64,000 bases of DNA from an uncultured Pelagibacteraceae bacterium (GTDB taxonomy: Bacteria > Pseudomonadota > Alphaproteobacteria > Pelagibacterales > Pelagibacteraceae): contig CACOGI010000001.1 in assembly GCA_902626725.1 (NCBI GenBank), forward strand, positions 237,977 to 301,976, given 5' to 3'. The position numbers were made by a program, and so were the translations under genes. Each line of letters begins with the position of its first letter. Position 1 is the first letter of the stretch. The notes under the pieces were generated by a model. That model saw only the letters and a list, made by a program, of their open reading frames with translations, was not told where the DNA came from and searched no databases. Positions 62,160-64,000 of this stretch are shown here, piece after piece.

Positions 62160-64000
62160 TAAGATCTTACTCTAGTCTTTTTTGGGTCAAAATGAGGAAA
62201 TGCCACAACTTTTGCCGAAATTCTTTTTTGATGACCATCAATTTTTCCAACCTCAACCTCAGTTCCAGGTTCTGAATATTGAGTATCAATTCTACATAAA
62301 GCAATATTTTTATTTAAAGTTGTTGATAAACAACCACTTGTCACTATTCCAACCTGTGATCTACCAACATGCACACAATCTCCATGGCCAGCATGTTCTT
62401 TTCCAATAAGTTCTAGACCAACAAGTTTTTTTTGTGGATTGGCCTTTCTTTCTTTTAAAATTTCTTTTCCTATAAAATCTTCCTCTTTAGTTTTAAGTGG
62501 AACTGCAAAACCAATTCCTGCTTCAAAAGGATCTTGCTGTCCATCAAACTCATTACCAAATAAAATTAAACCTGCCTCTATTCTTAGTTTATCTAAAGCC
62601 GCAAACCCAGCAGGAATCAGACCATGTTCTTTTCCAGCTTCCATAAGTTTATCCCATACCTCAGGAGCATGTTTTGGATGACACCAAACTTCATAACCAA
62701 GTTCGCCTGTATAACCTGTTCTTGAAACAATTAATGGAATACCTTGAAGTTCTTCAACTCTACAAATTGTAAATCTAAACCATTCTAATTCATCTATCGA
62801 TGGTTGGGTAGGAGGAGTAAAAATTAGTTTTTTTAAGATTTCTCTACTCTTAGGTCCTTGAATAGAAACATTGCTAATTTGATCTGTAGAATTTTTTACA
62901 TTTACTTTAAAGTTTCTTTTCTTAGCCACTTCCTTTAACCATTCACCAGCATATTCATCACCACAAATCCATCGAAAACCAGTTTCACTTAATCTTAGTA
63001 ATGTACCATCATCAAACATCATTCCGTTTTCATAACACATTGCGGAATAAACAACCTGGCCAACAGAAAGCTTTTTGATATTTCTTGTTAATGTGTAATT
63101 CATTAATTCTTCAGCATCTGGTCCAATAACCTCAAATTTTCTTAAAGAAGACAAATCAATTAATACAGCTTTTTCTCTACAAGCATTATATTCTTCAACT
63201 ACACCATGTTTAGTGTAATCGTTAGGTAACCAAAATCCTCTTGCGTCGATAAAGTTTCTCGTTAATTTTGATGTTCTCTCATAGAAACCAGAATTTCTTG
63301 TTAGTTTTTTTTCAGAGTCTGTTTTCATTCTAAAAGCAAATGATTTTGAAAATTCTTTTTTTTTGTCATAAGTTCTAACAAAAATATCAGTTGGATTCCA
63401 CGAATTACATGCATCGATATCACTTGGACATGCAGTAGTTCCAATTGTTAAATCTTTAAGAGCTCTAAACATAACATAATCACCAGGCCTAGCAAATGAC
63501 TCATCAGAAATAACTGAATTTAATCCTGAGGCTGAGGTGTTAAAGAATAAGTTTATAGCGTGCCAGCCTTTTTGTTTTTGAACACCATATTTTGACATTG
63601 AACTAGTTAAATTATCTGAACAATTCGGGTGACCAAAGTATCCAGCATCTTCATAATATTTTGAAGTACAAGCTAGATTAAATGTATCATGTTTTCCAAC
63701 TGTATCTCTTATTACCTCAACCAATGGCTCATGGTCAGTATCATAAAACTTTGAGAATAATCCTGGTCCAGGAAAAGTGTTGCCCATGAAAGTTCTTGTT
63801 GTTTGCCAATCGAGGCCTTTCTCAATTTTTTTATCAAGTTTTCTTGTATCAAACGCCACAAAGTCAGAACATTGTCTTCCTGCCGGGCTAATAATTTGAA
63901 TATAATCTCCTTCTTTAACCTGATAAGAAATTGAAGTTTGTCGATCAATATTTTTTTCATAATTTGGTTCAAAAACTGGATCAGGTATCACCGACAATTC
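62159..64000 (-). CDS. tdm: trimethylamine N-oxide demethylase, DUF1989-GcvT fusion (5' end outside window)
   Basis: Tdm cleaves TMAO to dimethylamine and formaldehyde, passing the C1 unit to tetrahydrofolate. The frame is open to the window end; the in-window TTG 63997 is not a convincing start, so the N-terminus is missing. Seen residues (about 613) comprise a DUF1989 domain (about 15-225, with candidate zinc cysteines in GRQCSDF, HPNCSDN and TTACPSDIDACN) and a GcvT-like domain (about 250-610, with SIQGPKSREIL, SRTGYTGELGYEVW and GHGDCVHVG). That fusion is characteristic of Tdm as known from Methylocella and SAR11. Confidence 0.85.
   Translation of the reverse strand, partial: ELSVIPDPVFEPNYEKNIDRQTSISYQVKEGDYIQIISPAGRQCSDFVAFDTRKLDKKIEKGLDWQTTRTFMGNTFPGPGLFSKFYDTDHEPLVEVIRDTVGKHDTFNLACTSKYYEDAGYFGHPNCSDNLTSSMSKYGVQKQKGWHAINLFFNTSASGLNSVISDESFARPGDYVMFRALKDLTIGTTACPSDIDACNSWNPTDIFVRTYDKKKEFSKSFAFRMKTDSEKKLTRNSGFYERTSKLTRNFIDARGFWLPNDYTKHGVVEEYNACREKAVLIDLSSLRKFEVIGPDAEELMNYTLTRNIKKLSVGQVVYSAMCYENGMMFDDGTLLRLSETGFRWICGDEYAGEWLKEVAKKRNFKVNVKNSTDQISNVSIQGPKSREILKKLIFTPPTQPSIDELEWFRFTICRVEELQGIPLIVSRTGYTGELGYEVWCHPKHAPEVWDKLMEAGKEHGLIPAGFAALDKLRIEAGLILFGNEFDGQQDPFEAGIGFAVPLKTKEEDFIGKEILKERKANPQKKLVGLELIGKEHAGHGDCVHVGRSQVGIVTSGCLSTTLNKNIALCRIDTQYSEPGTEVEVGKIDGHQKRISAKVVAFPHFDPKKTRVRS

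Noticed and set aside
62159..64000. DMSP demethylase (DmdA) or plain glycine-cleavage T protein
   Set aside because: The GcvT-like half is fused behind a DUF1989 domain, which DmdA and GcvT lack; the fusion fits Tdm, and the neighbours are methylamine genes.
62900..64000. Urea-carboxylase-associated protein (DUF1989 alone)
   Set aside because: No urea carboxylase or allophanate hydrolase is near, and the domain continues without a stop into the GcvT-like domain.

Overview
The window looks like chromosome from a SAR11 alphaproteobacterium (Pelagibacterales, 'Candidatus Pelagibacter'-like). The DNA is very AT-rich and the proteins are rich in Lys, Asn and Ile. Genes are packed with 0-10 bp gaps or ATGA/TAATG overlaps, and the longest gene-free stretch is under 200 bp. 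There are no rRNA or tRNA genes, insertion sequences, phage genes or CRISPR arrays. The gene content (TMAO demethylase, N-methylglutamate synthase subunits, several single-operon ABC importers) fits a streamlined oligotrophic marine heterotroph. The assignment is inference from gene content; no marker-gene search was possible.

Layout. 1-8142: end of ilvC, leuA, and the complete rod-shape operon mreB-mreC-mreD-mrdA-rodA, with leuA directly abutting mreB. 8197-13435: mixed metabolic genes (DadA-like oxidase, DMT exporter, D-2-hydroxyacid dehydrogenase, HDAC-like deacetylase, msrB, grxC, a TIGR03643/DUF2805 protein). 13436-13630: a strong hairpin plus T-run that looks like a small RNA. 13631-19862: proC-like gene plus a branched-chain-amino-acid-type ABC importer (livGFHM), with its binding protein convergent and two tiny genes between. 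19937-24820: a minus-strand catabolic operon (LLM flavin monooxygenase, DUF1185 protein, alpha/beta hydrolase, aldehyde dehydrogenase, DMT transporter) that I cannot match to a described pathway. 24961-33660: divergent EutA-like and EutD/DoeA-like genes, a Pot-type ABC importer and a FadN-like beta-oxidation enzyme. 33653-35016: cyclophilin and a predicted zinc metallopeptidase.

35071-42787: ureohydrolase, aldehyde dehydrogenase, NCS1 permease, then allA-alc-puuE and argE. PuuE, Alc and AllA together can take allantoin to glyoxylate plus two urea. 42817-50272: csaA, LysE exporter, aconitase, YfgM/BamB envelope genes, zapE, yjbQ. 50278-64000 (minus strand): a methylated-amine and ammonium cluster with dpaL, a GmaS/GlnT-type ligase, ammonium transporter, GlxD/C/B (MgsC/B/A)-like proteins, a second glutamine-synthetase-like enzyme, a FAD amine oxidase, a winged-helix-like protein and the 5'-truncated tdm.

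Taken together, most of the second half handles small organic nitrogen compounds (TMAO and methylamines, allantoin, guanidino compounds, possibly ectoines), feeding ammonium, glyoxylate and C1 units into central metabolism. The strongest candidates for something undescribed are the LLM/DUF1185 operon, the EutA-DoeA-Pot locus beside it, and the leader structures at 13473-13552 and 37491-37551.
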